A stretch of 64,000 nt of DNA from contig NZ_WVID01000010.1 of the NCBI RefSeq assembly GCF_010091925.1, forward strand, positions 91,298 through 155,297, given 5' to 3'. Under the pieces are notes generated by a model, which was not told the DNA's origin, searched no databases, and worked only from the letters and a program-made list of their open reading frames with translations. Each line of letters opens with the position of its first letter. Position 1 is the stretch's first letter. This DNA is from Nostoc sp. B(2019). GTDB taxonomy: Bacteria; Cyanobacteriota; Cyanobacteriia; Cyanobacteriales; Nostocaceae. Shown here piece after piece: positions 43,605 through 53,186 of this stretch. A program made the translations under genes and the position numbers.

Positions 43605-44876
43605 CCTGAGGGGGCGACATGAAAGCTAAAACGTAGACAGAATAAGCTCCATAGCCCTCAAACCTCGTAAATAATGCTCAATTTTATTGCGATTTAATCT
43701 CATTAGTTTTTGAACAATACACCAACAATTATCCATGAAACTTACCCAGGTTTGACTGTATAAACCGACATAAAAACTGCTATGTCTCCTGGTCACTCGT
43801 CCATATTCTTTGATTCTAGCAATATATTTTTGTACGCCAATACGCTTAATTTTTTGCCCTTGAAAGGTGGACATACTATAAGCAAAAGATATTATTAAAA
43901 TTAGAGATATTAAGCGATTACCGGAAACATTCGTATCTTCTAATTTGTAGCCACCAATGCGTGAAGTCTCGAAGCATTTCTTCGATGTCAAAGCGTTTTT
44001 TATAAGCATTTATAGCTGAGGTTAAGTCGGCGAAATTCGTTAAGATAAACCACCCTTCTTCTGTTGACCATCCTTTGAGCGAACGCTGCCATTTAGCAGC
44101 TAGATTGAAACCTGTGAACTTCTGAGTTTTTGTGACCTTGATATTTTGTAAAAACAAAGAAACCCCCGGTTCTAAACCTAAGCTATCAAGGGAGTGCCAA
44201 ATTTCATCTTCATTTTGAATAAATTCATTCTTTTTTAATCTCAAACAAAACTGTACTTCTTGCTCCCTGAGCCAGTTGGCTAATTTTACAGAACAAAATT
44301 CTCTATCCCCTAATATAACTGTTTGATATTTGTTGAACAATCCTAGTACTTGAGAAAATATTTTTGATTGCTCCTCAAAATTACTATTTCCCATTCTGGG
44401 TAAAAATTCCCAGTATATTGGGATAGCCCTTTTATCATAAATTAAACTAATCATCATCAAATTTTTTCGTTGCCATTTAGTCCTATCAATTACCAAATAA
44501 ATCCTTTGATTCTCCGAGAAATTTTGAGTTAGCCAATTTTCTATTATCGGAAACCAAATCCTCTGGATATTGAGTATTGGTAGTGATAAGAATCTTTGAA
44601 TTTTCTTGCGTCTGCTTTCAAATAATATTGGTACAGGTAAAGCATTCGCTATTTTTTCCAGACTGACTTCTTTAATATCTTGTAGGACATTAATTAGCAG
44701 GTTTAAAAACAACAATTCGGACTCTGAGAGTTGATTTTCTAAGTTAATTTGATACAATGAAGGTAACATTTTCAATAGATAGGTCTTATTGACAATGAGT
44801 GACCTATCTTTTTTTACCATAATTCGGTCAAACCTTTGCACCAGTTGGGATATAAGGCGCGTGTCGCCCCTTCAGG
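43605..44876. mobile_element. IS4-type insertion sequence (about 1.27 kb)
   Basis: Inverted ends CCTGARGGGGCGACAYG lie at 43605-43621 and, reversed, at 44860-44876 (15 of 17 bases match). Between them is a single transposase gene on the minus strand. I did not find a convincing target duplication. The transposase is frameshifted, so the copy is probably immobile. Confidence 0.8.
43626..44820 (-). pseudogene. IS4-family DDE transposase, frameshifted
   Basis: The frame from ATG 44820 runs about 288 residues with V-I-D-R-T-K-W, I-L-G-D-R-E-F and the Y-K-K-R-F-D-I-E-E-M-L-R-D-F of the IS4 Y-(2)-R-(3)-E-(6)-K signature. At 43956-43962 one extra base throws it out of frame, precisely where the catalytic K should stand. 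The other frame picks up as G-G-Y-K-L-E-D-T-N and continues to a stop at 43626, giving an ancestral length near 398 residues. The shift removes the signature lysine and the last quarter of the protein. Confidence 0.85.
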
Positions 44877-45142
44877 TTTGGGAGTCAAAAAATTTGAACA
44901 AAAACCGATCGCAACATTGAGCAGAAACTAGCTAAAAAAGAGCGATGAGCTACGCCCCACCGGAGGCGATCGCACTCCATTATGGTATTGTGCTGTAACT
45001 TTATCGAACACAATTAAGTCACATAAAAATATCAATGTGAAAATGTGGTTTTAACTACGCTATTCCATTGAATTAGTAAGATAAACTTGCCGTATGTCAT
45101 CAAACTACTTACCTTCATCTAGTAACCAAAAAGGCATAAGCA

Positions 45143-45367
45143 ATGAGTAAAGAACAAGTCAAAGTAATATTATGGGAAGAAAATCAAAAAGATTTTATAA
45201 AAAAGTTTTATGATATACAATTTACTCCCAGAATAGGAGAAGAAGTTTACCTAAAAAAGGAGAAATGGAAAGTAACCAGAGTTGAGCATGATTTAGAAGT
45301 TAGTGAGATTAATATCTACATGGAACTAATCAAAAAAGCCAAGCAGGATAAATCATCTAATTCATAA
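45143..45367 (+). CDS. Small hypothetical protein, 74 residues
   Basis: The frame starts at ATG with an AAGG-like site just before and gives a charged, soluble 74-residue product: V-K-V-I-L-W-E-E, F-T-P-R-I-G-E-E-V-Y-L-K-K-E-K-W-K-V-T-R-V-E-H-D and I-N-I-Y-M-E-L-I-K-K. The alternating beta pattern (residues 28-64) suggests a small beta sandwich. The family is not recognised. A terminator-like hairpin follows 30 bases after the stop, which supports it being a gene. Confidence 0.6.
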   Translation: MSKEQVKVILWEENQKDFIKKFYDIQFTPRIGEEVYLKKEKWKVTRVEHDLEVSEINIYMELIKKAKQDKSSNS

Positions 45368-45396
45368 ATACAAGTAAATACACTCAACTATTATAA

Positions 45397-45419
45397 AAGG
45401 GAGGTTATTAGCCTCCCTT
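45397..45419 (+). terminator. Hairpin after the 74-residue gene
   Basis: AAGGGAGG (45397-45404) pairs with CCTCCCTT (45412-45419) around a 7-base loop. The downstream T-run is poor (AATTATG), so termination strength is uncertain. Confidence 0.55.
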
Positions 45420-45629
45420 AATTATGAGAATAAATATATTGTCAAGTGTAATTTATAAATCTTTATGCAAGCCGCGATGTCTACGACGGGCTACGCTTAC
45501 GCACAACAAGAGTTGTGGCCAAGTGGTGGCGATCGCAGAAGATATTGCATCAACTTCCCCATACCCAATCTTGTCTGTAACGATACACTATAAAAGTAAA
45601 GAAATGTAAATAAATTAAATTTTGCAACC

Positions 45630-46577
45630 GTGGAAACCATCACATTGGGGCAAAATGGCCCATCTGTTACACCCTTGTGCATAGGCACTTGGGCTTGGGG
45701 TGATAAACTCTTTTGGAATTATGGCGATGACTATGGTCAAGAACAGTTACAAGAGGCTTTTACAGCAGCTTTAGAAGCTGGTGTTACCTTCTTCGACACT
45801 GCGGAAATTTACGGAATGGGAAAGAGTGAGAAATTTTTGGGGCAATTTCTGCAAAAGACACAACAACCAGTGCAAATCGCCACAAAATTTGGCCCTCTAC
45901 CGTGGCGAATTACAGGACAATCGGTTTCCGATGCCTTAACAGAAAGCCTCAAACGACTACAACTAGAGCGAATTGCCCTGTATCAAGTGCATTGGCCTTT
46001 TGCTTTCCTTTTAAGTCAAGAAACTTTGATGAATGCCTTAGCGGATGAGGTGAAGCGGGGTAGAATTGCCGCTGTAGGTGTAAGTAATTACTCGGCAGAG
46101 CAAATGCGAGACGTGCACCAAATATTGGCAGCCCGTGGAGTGCCTTTAGCTGTAAACCAGGTACGTTACTCTTTAATTACTCGCCAAATTGAAAGTAAGG
46201 GTATTATGGCAACTGCTCGTGAGTTGGGTGTGACTATCTTGGCATATAGTCCTTTGGCACAAGGATTACTCACAGGCAAGTACACTATTGATAGTGCTGA
46301 AACTCCCAGTGGAGCTAGAAAGATAGACCCACGATTTACCAAAGAAGGCTTGCAAAAAATTGCACCTGTGACATCTTTGCTACGCAGTTTGGGAGAAAAA
46401 TACGATCGCACCCCTGCCCAAGTTGCTCTCAACTGGTTAATTGCTCAGGGGAATGTCATTCCCATTGCTGGGGTGAAGACAGCCCAACATGTACGGCAGA
46501 ATGCTGGTGCTTTGGGCTGGAGACTGAGCGAAGATGAAATTAAGCGGCTAGAGGAAGTTAGTCGCCCTTGGCTGTAG
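45630..46577 (+). CDS. Aldo/keto reductase
   Basis: The 315-residue cytosolic enzyme reduces carbonyls with NADPH. The catalytic tetrad of the family is present: D56 in F-F-D-T-A-E-I-Y-G, Y61, K86 in I-A-T-K-F-G and H121 in Y-Q-V-H-W-P. The C-terminal region has A-G-V-K-T-A-Q-H-V-x-x-N near residue 285-297, which binds the 2'-phosphate of NADPH. The start is GTG. It is a single gene with a palindromic repeat (45470-45530) upstream. The substrate is not known. Confidence 0.93.
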   Translation: METITLGQNGPSVTPLCIGTWAWGDKLFWNYGDDYGQEQLQEAFTAALEAGVTFFDTAEIYGMGKSEKFLGQFLQKTQQPVQIATKFGPLPWRITGQSVSDALTESLKRLQLERIALYQVHWPFAFLLSQETLMNALADEVKRGRIAAVGVSNYSAEQMRDVHQILAARGVPLAVNQVRYSLITRQIESKGIMATARELGVTILAYSPLAQGLLTGKYTIDSAETPSGARKIDPRFTKEGLQKIAPVTSLLRSLGEKYDRTPAQVALNWLIAQGNVIPIAGVKTAQHVRQNAGALGWRLSEDEIKRLEEVSRPWL

Positions 46578-46583
46578 TATTTA

Positions 46584-47162
46584 TTACTCGAATACAGGGG
46601 GCCACAGTTCTGAAACTGTTAGCTCCCAACCTGGTAGCAAGTCTGGTAGTGTCAGTTTGTCGTTGTCTTGCAAGACTACTGGTTCTTGGTTGAGCCGATA
46701 AACTGTTAGCGTCAATTTATCAGGGTCAATCAAGATACCAACTGTACATCCAAGCTGTAAGAATAGCTGAATTTTTTCTACTAGTGGTTTGATGCGGTCT
46801 GACTTAGATTTTATTTCTACCATCAAGTCAGGTACTAGCTCTACAAAATCGCGCTGGCTTTTTTTGAGTCTATCAGCACGAACAAAAGACACATCGGGAG
46901 CGCGGAGATTTCGTTTTTCGTTATCAGCTTCTTTGCCGTTTTCAGTTTCTAATGTAGGCAAAATAAAACCAGCGCTAGAACCAGTCACCCGTCCTAGCCG
47001 CTGTGGACGCACCCAATTAGCCATCTGGCGCGCAAATTCTATACCTATTTCCTCTGACTCATAATCTGATGGCCCCATAACAAGTATATTTCCGTCTACT
47101 AGCTCTATCTGCCATTCGGGATGCTCAGCTTGTAGTTGCTCTAAGTCTGTAATGGTGAACAT
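46584..47162 (-). CDS. Uma2-family (DUF820) endonuclease-like protein
   Basis: The 192-residue protein is one of the Uma2 group, widely expanded in cyanobacteria, with a PD-(D/E)xK nuclease-like fold. E-L-V-D-G-N-I-L-V near residues 20-28, L-R-A-P-D-V-S-F-V near 87-95, V-P-D-L-M-V-E-I-K-S near 110-119 and G-C-T-V-G-I-L-I-D-P near 139-148 are the family motifs. No target has been shown for most members. The gene ends 6 bases after the end of the convergent aldo/keto reductase. Confidence 0.9.
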   Translation of the reverse strand: MFTITDLEQLQAEHPEWQIELVDGNILVMGPSDYESEEIGIEFARQMANWVRPQRLGRVTGSSAGFILPTLETENGKEADNEKRNLRAPDVSFVRADRLKKSQRDFVELVPDLMVEIKSKSDRIKPLVEKIQLFLQLGCTVGILIDPDKLTLTVYRLNQEPVVLQDNDKLTLPDLLPGWELTVSELWPPVFE

Positions 47163-47266
47163 AAGACCTCGGAAAATATATTATTTATTATGTTCCTACA
47201 AACTAATAGAAGAAATTAGCCGTCCTTGGGCGAAAGTCATTAGTCCTTTGTCGTTGTTTCTAACTA

Positions 47267-47301
47267 ATGACAAATGACTAATGACAAGTGACTAATGACT
47301 A
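47267..47301. repeat. Heptameric tandem repeat, five units, reaching the helicase stop
   Basis: ATGACAA, ATGACTA, ATGACAA, GTGACTA, ATGACTA stand end to end. Such 7-bp repeats (STRR) are known from heterocystous cyanobacteria. The last unit contains the stop codon of the DEAD-box gene (47299-47301). Confidence 0.85.
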
Positions 47302-48837
47302 AGAAGCTGATTCCCTAGCTGTATGTGAACCTAGCTTTTTATTTGTAGGCGACACAGAAGACTCGCGACTGCTTGTCCGCAGTTTGGGCTTGGGAGCAGA
47401 ATGTCTTTCTTCTTCGCCAGTGTCCGATTTGCTCCAAGAGGAGCGAGTGCGATCGCCAGAAGATTCACGACGTTTGTTAAGTCTGGGTTTGGGAGTAGGG
47501 CCGTTGTCTTCTTGGGGAATTTCTACATCTGATTGCAGCCAAGCGGGGCGAGTTTGATCGTAAGCGATTTGCAATGCAGCTGCGGCGATCGCCTGAGCAT
47601 CATATTCTTCAATCAGTTCGCTAACTATTGGCAAGAATGAAGCCAAACGCTCGCCTGTCAAAGCTTCTCGCACTTGTTCTTGCAATTTTAGGATGTGACG
47701 CGCTTCAATCTGTGCCCGCGTTGGAATTGTCAGCAATTGCCAACTTTGGCGGTTATGGCGTTCAAATGTCTGCTGCTTGCGCCGCTCAAAAGGCTGTACT
47801 AAAGAAATTGCTGTTCCTTCCTTCCCAGCTCGACCAGTACGACCAATACGGTGGACGTAGGTTTCCACACTATCGGGTAAGTCGTAGTTGATCACGTGCG
47901 ACAGTTGATCGACATCCAATCCCCGTGCTGCAATATCAGTTGCTACCACCCAGCGCACTTGGCGATTGCGGAATCGGCTCAATAACCGCTCCCGTGCTTG
48001 CTGTGACAAGTCACCGTGGTACTCATCGACACTGTGACCAGCTGCTTGCAGTTGATTGGTGAGTTCTGCGGCTGTGCGTCTGGTACGAACAAAGATTAAA
48101 GCTGTTTCTGGGTCTTCCATTTCCAGAATCGGCTGTAAAGCTTTGGCTTTTGTCCAGTGACGGGGAATCAGGTAAGCTACCTGATTAATTTTATTGGGAG
48201 CGGCTTTTGGCTGCTCAACGGTGACTGTTGCAGGCGATCGCAAAAACTTGTTCACCAACATCCGAATTGATGGTGGCATTGTTGCCGAGAATAAAGCTGT
48301 TTGGCGATCTACCGGCGCTTGGGAAAGAATTTTCACCACATCGTCGATAAAGCCCATGCTCAACATTTCATCGGCTTCATCCAACACAAACCACTTGACT
48401 TGATCGAGCTTTAAACAACCGCGATCTAGCAAGTCAATCACTCGTCCTGGCGTACCCACTACCATGTGAACGCCACGTTTAAGTTGTAAAATTTGGCGGT
48501 CAATTGATTGACCACCGTAGATTGCTAACACCCGCAATCCTTCATTGCCAATAAACTGCTCAATAGCATCGTGAACTTGCATTGCTAATTCACGAGTTGG
48601 TGTTAAAACTATGGCTTGTACGGCTCTTTGATTAATATCCAGGCGCTCTAAAATTGGCAGTGAAAATGCTGCCGTTTTACCTGTTCCAGTTTGAGATTGA
48701 CCTACTACATCACGACCTGCCAGCAGTTGGGGAATGGCTTGCACTTGAATGTTAGTTGGTTCGGTAAAGCCGATTTTTTCTAGTTGCTCGACGCGTTCTT
48801 GGGAAATACCTAATTCTTGAAACGAAAGATTCATCAA
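47299..48837 (-). CDS. DEAD-box RNA helicase (CrhR/CsdA-like)
   Basis: The 512-residue helicase unwinds RNA with ATP, and its relatives act in cold adaptation and ribosome assembly. The Q motif (G-F-x-x-P-T-N-I-Q), motif I A/S-Q-T-G-T-G-K-T near residue 50-56, P-T-R-E-L-A near 82, motif II D-E-A-D near 152-155, S-A-T near 185-187 and H-R-I-G-R-T-G-R near 333-340 are all present. About 110 residues of low-complexity, Ser/Arg/Lys-rich tail follow. Synechocystis CrhR is the nearest relative I know, so the Anabaena name would be crhB. It is transcribed alone, with a heptamer repeat at its end. Confidence 0.94.
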   Translation of the reverse strand: MMNLSFQELGISQERVEQLEKIGFTEPTNIQVQAIPQLLAGRDVVGQSQTGTGKTAAFSLPILERLDINQRAVQAIVLTPTRELAMQVHDAIEQFIGNEGLRVLAIYGGQSIDRQILQLKRGVHMVVGTPGRVIDLLDRGCLKLDQVKWFVLDEADEMLSMGFIDDVVKILSQAPVDRQTALFSATMPPSIRMLVNKFLRSPATVTVEQPKAAPNKINQVAYLIPRHWTKAKALQPILEMEDPETALIFVRTRRTAAELTNQLQAAGHSVDEYHGDLSQQARERLLSRFRNRQVRWVVATDIAARGLDVDQLSHVINYDLPDSVETYVHRIGRTGRAGKEGTAISLVQPFERRKQQTFERHNRQSWQLLTIPTRAQIEARHILKLQEQVREALTGERLASFLPIVSELIEEYDAQAIAAAALQIAYDQTRPAWLQSDVEIPQEDNGPTPKPRLNKRRESSGDRTRSSWSKSDTGEEERHSAPKPKLRTSSRESSVSPTNKKLGSHTARESAS

Positions 48838-48927
48838 CTCTCCTAAGATTTTATTTTGGATTTTTTGGATTAGTCATTAGTCTTTGGTTATTGCTTATTG
48901 ATCATTTAACAAAACACAAATGACGAT

Positions 48928-50247
48928 TTAGTTATTGACAACTTGACCATAGAGATCGTATGTATCGGCGTGGTGGATCGCTACTGGCACGATCGCTCCT
49001 AACTTCGCTGTGCCTTTAACATAGACTTGACCATCGACCTCTGGGGAAAATCTACCTGAACGACCGATTAATTCACCACTTTCAGGATTTTCTTGCTCAA
49101 TCAGGACATCAACAATTTTGCCTACTTCCTGTTGATTTTTCTTTTGAGAAATCGGTTGCTGGAGTTCCATCAGTTGGTATCGGCGCTCGTCCATCACTTC
49201 TTGAGATACCTGATTTGGTAGGTTGTAAGCGGGGGTTCCCTCTTCAGCCGAAAAAGTGAAGACACCAACATGATCAAATTCATGCCGCTGGACGAACTCT
49301 AGTAGATGCTCGAAATGCTCTCTTGTTTCTCCTGGAAAACCAACAATAAATGTTGTTCGTAGCACCGCTGATGGTAGCGCCGTTTTTATGCGATCTATAA
49401 TCCCATCATTTACACGTCCTTGCCAGGGACGGTTCATGGTGCGAAGAATTTCAAGATGAGAATGTTGCAAGGGCAAATCCAAGTAGGGCAAGACGTTGGG
49501 TGTTTCTTGGATTGCCGCTATGACATCTGGAGTCAGCCCAGTGGGATAAGCGTAGTGCATTCTTATCCACGGTACATCTACTTTCCCCAAAGCGCGAAGT
49601 AATTCGGCTAACTTTGGTTTACCGTAAATATCCAGACCGTAATTAGTTGTGATTTGGGAAATTAGAATAATTTCCTGCACTCCTTGACTAACTAGTTGCT
49701 CGGCTTCCGCAACAATAGATTCAATAGTACGCGATCGCTGGTTTCCTCGTAGATAAGGAATAATACAAAACGCACAACGATAATCACATCCTTCGGCTAC
49801 TCGCAGGTAAGCTACACCTTCGGTTGTAGTACGATAGCGGGGTGTAGTCTCGTCGGCAATGTAGGTTGGTTCGATACTAACCTGTTTGACCCGCTCGCCT
49901 TGTTCCACCCGCTCAATTACATTTACAATTTTGTGATAGTCACCTGTACCTACCACGGCTACTGCTTCTGGCAACTCATCCAATAATTTTTCTTGGAAGT
50001 GTTGCGCCATGCAGCCAGTGATTACGATTTTTTTGTCTGCCTCTGCCAGTTCCACCAAAGTTCTAACAGATTCTTCTCTTGCTGCTTCGATAAAACTACA
50101 GGTATTAACAATAACGTAATCTGCTAACTCTTCATTTGTATCTACACCGTAGCCTGCTTCTACCAGCAGTCCTAACATATGTTCTGTATCAATTCGATTT
50201 TTCTCGCAGCCTAGGTGAGAAATTGCAATTGTTGGCTTATCACCCAT
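48928..50247 (-). CDS. rimO: Ribosomal protein S12 methylthiotransferase RimO
   Basis: The 439-residue radical-SAM enzyme adds a methylthio group to Asp of ribosomal protein S12. The N-terminal UPF0004 domain has cysteines 14, 50 and 79 for one 4Fe-4S cluster; C154-x3-C158-x2-C161 in C-D-Y-R-C-A-F-C binds the SAM cluster. A C-terminal TRAM domain (about 370-439) contacts substrate. The start at [14 protein letters not shown] fits the family. It and the upstream-lying DEAD-box gene both act on ribosomes or RNA, but the spacing (90 bases) does not prove co-transcription. Confidence 0.95.
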   Translation of the reverse strand: MGDKPTIAISHLGCEKNRIDTEHMLGLLVEAGYGVDTNEELADYVIVNTCSFIEAAREESVRTLVELAEADKKIVITGCMAQHFQEKLLDELPEAVAVVGTGDYHKIVNVIERVEQGERVKQVSIEPTYIADETTPRYRTTTEGVAYLRVAEGCDYRCAFCIIPYLRGNQRSRTIESIVAEAEQLVSQGVQEIILISQITTNYGLDIYGKPKLAELLRALGKVDVPWIRMHYAYPTGLTPDVIAAIQETPNVLPYLDLPLQHSHLEILRTMNRPWQGRVNDGIIDRIKTALPSAVLRTTFIVGFPGETREHFEHLLEFVQRHEFDHVGVFTFSAEEGTPAYNLPNQVSQEVMDERRYQLMELQQPISQKKNQQEVGKIVDVLIEQENPESGELIGRSGRFSPEVDGQVYVKGTAKLGAIVPVAIHHADTYDLYGQVVNN

Positions 50248-50659
50248 ATTTTGAAAAAATCTTCAGTTTTTTTTTCTTGTAATCAAACATTCAAACGCTA
50301 GCTCCGCTGTTTTACTATCAGCATCTTTCTGAGGACAGTGCAGTAGTAGATTACCACTGTCATCTACTGTCTGTGGACTAATGACCCTATCAGTAATAGA
50401 AATAAAGGTCATGTTATGATATTTTTATCAATCTGTTCCCCAGGGTAAAATGAAGTGTCTTTGGGTACATTTGACACTTGTAATCTTTTTTAACAATTCG
50501 CCTATTGGTACTTTATATTACCGCAGCGTGTGCGTTGTTAATTTACCCATCGGGAAGCCGCCCAAAGGGCTGGTTGTGAGAAGTCGCTACCCTCAGGGAA
50601 ATCGCGCTCTATGCGAGACGCTCTGTGAACGCGACCACGCCTAATAAAGCAGTAATGTT

Positions 50660-50773
50660 ACCCTGGCAATTGGCTGGCCCCAACGACAAATGTGTGGGTG
50701 AGACGGCCTAAACCACGGAAAGCTGCCTCGCGTCTTGTGAGTGGCAAACTCCTCTTGTTAGCCAGGTTTTATC
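50660..50773 (+). ncRNA. Possible structured RNA (speculative)
   Basis: CCTGGC (50662-50667) can pair with GCCAGG (50761-50766), closing a segment of about 105 bases that holds further short complementary stretches (such as AGACG with CGTCT), and T residues follow. I cannot match it to a known RNA family. It may only be a repeat. Confidence 0.25.
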
Positions 50774-50865
50774 TTAACATATCTTATGGGAGGTTTGACC
50801 CCAATTTCCGTCTTAGGATGGAGGCAGTAAACCGACCATCAGAAAACACATTTGACTAATTAGTT

Positions 50866-51145
50866 AAAAGTCAAGAGTCAAGGGGAGCCAGCGCTGTGGG
50901 CAGGTTTCCCGACTTGTTCGCGCAGCGTCTCCGACAGGAGAAGCGACTGGCGTTCAAAAGTCCAGAGTCAAGGGGAGCCAGCGCTGTGGGCGGGTTTCCC
51001 GACTTGTTCGCGCAGCGTCTCCGACAGGAGAAGCGACTGGCGTTCAAAAGCTTTTGACCATTGGCTTTTGAACGCCAGATGCTAAGAAAGCGGGAACGCT
51101 AAAAGCGAACAAGTCGAGCCAGCGTACTGGCTCCCTAACACACTG
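50866..51145. repeat. 90-bp tandem duplication followed by an inverted, partial copy
   Basis: AAGGGGAGCCAGCGCTGTGG begins at about 50880 and again 90 bases later. The copies are almost identical up to GCGACTGGCGTTCAAAAG. From about 51064 the reverse complement appears in pieces: CTTTTGAACGCCAG, then GCGAACAAGTCG, then ACTGGCTCC. The whole can fold into a long hairpin just upstream of btpA. Confidence 0.85.
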
Positions 51146-51200
51146 GCTCCTCTAAACTTTTAATTCTGGACTCTGGACTCCGCGAGGCGGATTTAAAGAC

Positions 51201-52046
51201 GTGAACTTATATCAGCTATTTAAAACTCGCTCACCAATAATTGGCGTGGTTCACCTGCTACCGCTGCCTACTTCACCTCGTTGGGGAGGTAGCCTAAAAG
51301 CGGTAATTGACCGCGCCGAACAAGAAGCTACAGCCTTGGCTAGCGGAGGAGTTGATGGGATAATTGTGGAGAATTTTTTCGACGCGCCATTTACCAAAAA
51401 TCAAGTTGATCCAGCGGTTGTGAGTGCCATGACTATGGTGGTGCAGCGGATACAGAATTTGGTGACTTTGCCTGTAGGTTTAAATGTTTTGCGAAACGAC
51501 GCCAAAAGTGCGATGGCGATCGCCAGCTGCGTGCGATCGCAATTTATCCGCGTCAATGTCCTGATCGGGGTGATGGCAACCGACCAAGGATTAATTGAAG
51601 GAGAAGCCCATCAATTACTCCGCTATCGCAGAGAGTTAGGCTGTGATGTCAAAATCCTGGCCGATGTATTGGTGAAGCACGCCCGTCCATTAAGTTCCCC
51701 AAATCTCACTGTTGCTGTGAAAGACACAATTGAAAGAGGATTAGCCGATGGGGTAATTTTGTCTGGCTGGGCTACTGGTAGCCCTCCTAACCTAGAAGAT
51801 TTAGAACTAGCTTGTAGTGCAGCAGGTAGCACGCCAGTGTTCATCGGTAGTGGGGCTAATTGGGAAAATATTGATACACTTATGCAGGCAGCAAATGGTG
51901 TAATTGTTTCCAGTTCCCTAAAACGCCACGGCCGAATTGAGCAACCAATTGATCCAATTCGCGTCAGTCAATTTGTGGAAGCCGCACGTCGGAGTTGGAA
52001 CTCCAAAGGTGAAAGCAAATCTATTTCCTCAGTGAAGTTACATTAA
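51201..52046 (+). CDS. btpA: Photosystem I biogenesis protein BtpA
   Basis: The 281-residue protein is a BtpA/SgcQ-family TIM-barrel protein. G-V-V-H-L-L-P-L-P at residues 15-23, D-G-I-I-V-E-N-F-F-D-A-P-F near 52-64 and L-N-V-L-R-N-D near 93-99 mark the family. In Synechocystis BtpA is a peripheral thylakoid protein needed for stable PsaA/PsaB accumulation, especially at low temperature. A catalytic role is not established. The start is GTG. It follows a repeat-built hairpin and is probably transcribed on its own. Confidence 0.94.
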   Translation: MNLYQLFKTRSPIIGVVHLLPLPTSPRWGGSLKAVIDRAEQEATALASGGVDGIIVENFFDAPFTKNQVDPAVVSAMTMVVQRIQNLVTLPVGLNVLRNDAKSAMAIASCVRSQFIRVNVLIGVMATDQGLIEGEAHQLLRYRRELGCDVKILADVLVKHARPLSSPNLTVAVKDTIERGLADGVILSGWATGSPPNLEDLELACSAAGSTPVFIGSGANWENIDTLMQAANGVIVSSSLKRHGRIEQPIDPIRVSQFVEAARRSWNSKGESKSISSVKLH

Positions 52047-52143
52047 TTATTGGGGATTGGGGACACTTCGACCCTTCGGCAAAGCTCAGGGCAACGCAAG
52101 CTCAGTGCATCGCTGGGGACTGGGGACTAGGAACTAAATTCTT

Positions 52144-52192
52144 CCCAATACCCAATACCCAATACCTAATACCCAATACCCAATACCCAAAA
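52144..52192. repeat. CCCAATA heptameric tandem repeat, seven units
   Basis: Units CCCAATA x3, CCTAATA, CCCAATA x2 and CCCAAAA run end to end to within 8 bases of the VKOR start. This is the classical short tandem repeat of heterocystous cyanobacteria. Confidence 0.95.
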
Positions 52193-52199
52193 GCAGTTT

Positions 52200-53186
52200 A
52201 TGATTCGCCGACGTTCTACCCCTTGGATTCATAAATGGTCGCGCCCATTGATGGGGGCGATCGCTGGATGTGGTGCCCTAACAACAGGTTATATCACCAT
52301 AGAAAAGTTAACAGGAGGCAGTGCAGCTTGTCTGGCACAAGCTGGTGTCAAGGGCTGTAATGATGTACTTTCTAGTCCTTGGGCAACGGTTTTTGGTCAG
52401 CCATTAGCCTTGTTTGGGTTTTTGGCGTACACCAGCATGATGATATTTGCTTTGGCTCCCTTAGCAATTAAACCAGCTGAAAATAAGGAAAAGCGTCAAA
52501 AGCTAGAAAACTGGACATGGTTGCTGCTATTGGTAGGGGCGATCGCAATGTCTATTTTCAGCAGCTACTTAATGTACCTGCTAGCATTCCAAATCCAAGC
52601 CTTCTGTCTTTACTGTATCGCCTCAGCTTTGTTCTCCCTCAGTCTTTTGGTACTGACGATTATCGGTCGTGATTGGGAGGATATTGGGCAAATCTTCTTT
52701 ACCGCCATCATAGTCGGCATGATCACGCTGATTGGCACTTTATGGGTCTTTTCTGGCGTGAATCAACAAGTTGTGACGCCGGGAGCACCTGGACAACCTG
52801 TAAAAATTTCCTTTAATCCGCAGGTAAAGCCTAACCCAGAATTTGGTTGGGAAATTACCACCACCTCTGGTGAGGCAGAAATCTCTCTAGCACGCCATTT
52901 GGCGAAGATAGGCGCTAAAGAATATAGTGCTTATTGGTGTCCTCACTGCCACGAACAAAAGCTGCTTTTTGGTAAAGAAGCCGAACAGATAATCGACGAA
53001 AATATTAAGGTAGAGTGTGCTGCCGATAGCCCACAAGCTCAACCAGAACTATGTAAAGCCGCGAAAATTGAAGGCTTCCCCACTTGGATAATCAACGGTC
53101 AAAGCTATAGCGGAGTGCAAAACTTGGAGGAACTGGCGAGAGTTTCTGGTTATACAGGTTCTCGTAACTTCAAGTATTTCAAGTAG
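52200..53186 (+). CDS. VKOR-thioredoxin fusion, disulfide-forming membrane protein
   Basis: The 328-residue protein joins a VKOR domain (about 15-190, five helices) to a DsbA/thioredoxin-like domain (about 215-328). C44 and C53 are the loop pair, C136-x-x-C139 in C-L-Y-C the quinone-side pair, and C247-x-x-C250 in C-P-H-C the thioredoxin active site. The protein oxidises thiols of exported proteins and passes electrons to quinone. In cyanobacteria and plastids the corresponding protein (LTO1-type) is needed for photosystem II assembly in the lumen. It starts right after a heptamer array. Confidence 0.95.
   Translation: MIRRRSTPWIHKWSRPLMGAIAGCGALTTGYITIEKLTGGSAACLAQAGVKGCNDVLSSPWATVFGQPLALFGFLAYTSMMIFALAPLAIKPAENKEKRQKLENWTWLLLLVGAIAMSIFSSYLMYLLAFQIQAFCLYCIASALFSLSLLVLTIIGRDWEDIGQIFFTAIIVGMITLIGTLWVFSGVNQQVVTPGAPGQPVKISFNPQVKPNPEFGWEITTTSGEAEISLARHLAKIGAKEYSAYWCPHCHEQKLLFGKEAEQIIDENIKVECAADSPQAQPELCKAAKIEGFPTWIINGQSYSGVQNLEELARVSGYTGSRNFKYFK

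Larger units (their letters stand above)
50248..51200. other. 953-base spacer between rimO and btpA, repeat-rich
   Basis: It holds a palindrome-rich GCGACCACGC-type repeat (about 50540-50645), a possible structured RNA (50654-50773) and a 90-bp tandem repeat with an inverted copy (50866-51145). It contains no convincing gene; a 64-codon frame near 50450 is repeat-derived. Confidence 0.6.

Noticed and set aside
45397-45419. Hairpin after the 74-residue gene considered as half of a CRISPR-like repeat
   Set aside because: Only one copy is present and there are no spacers; it fits a simple terminator.
50450-50644. 64-codon frame in the rimO-btpA spacer
   Set aside because: The second half is translated palindromic repeat DNA; no start signal or family.
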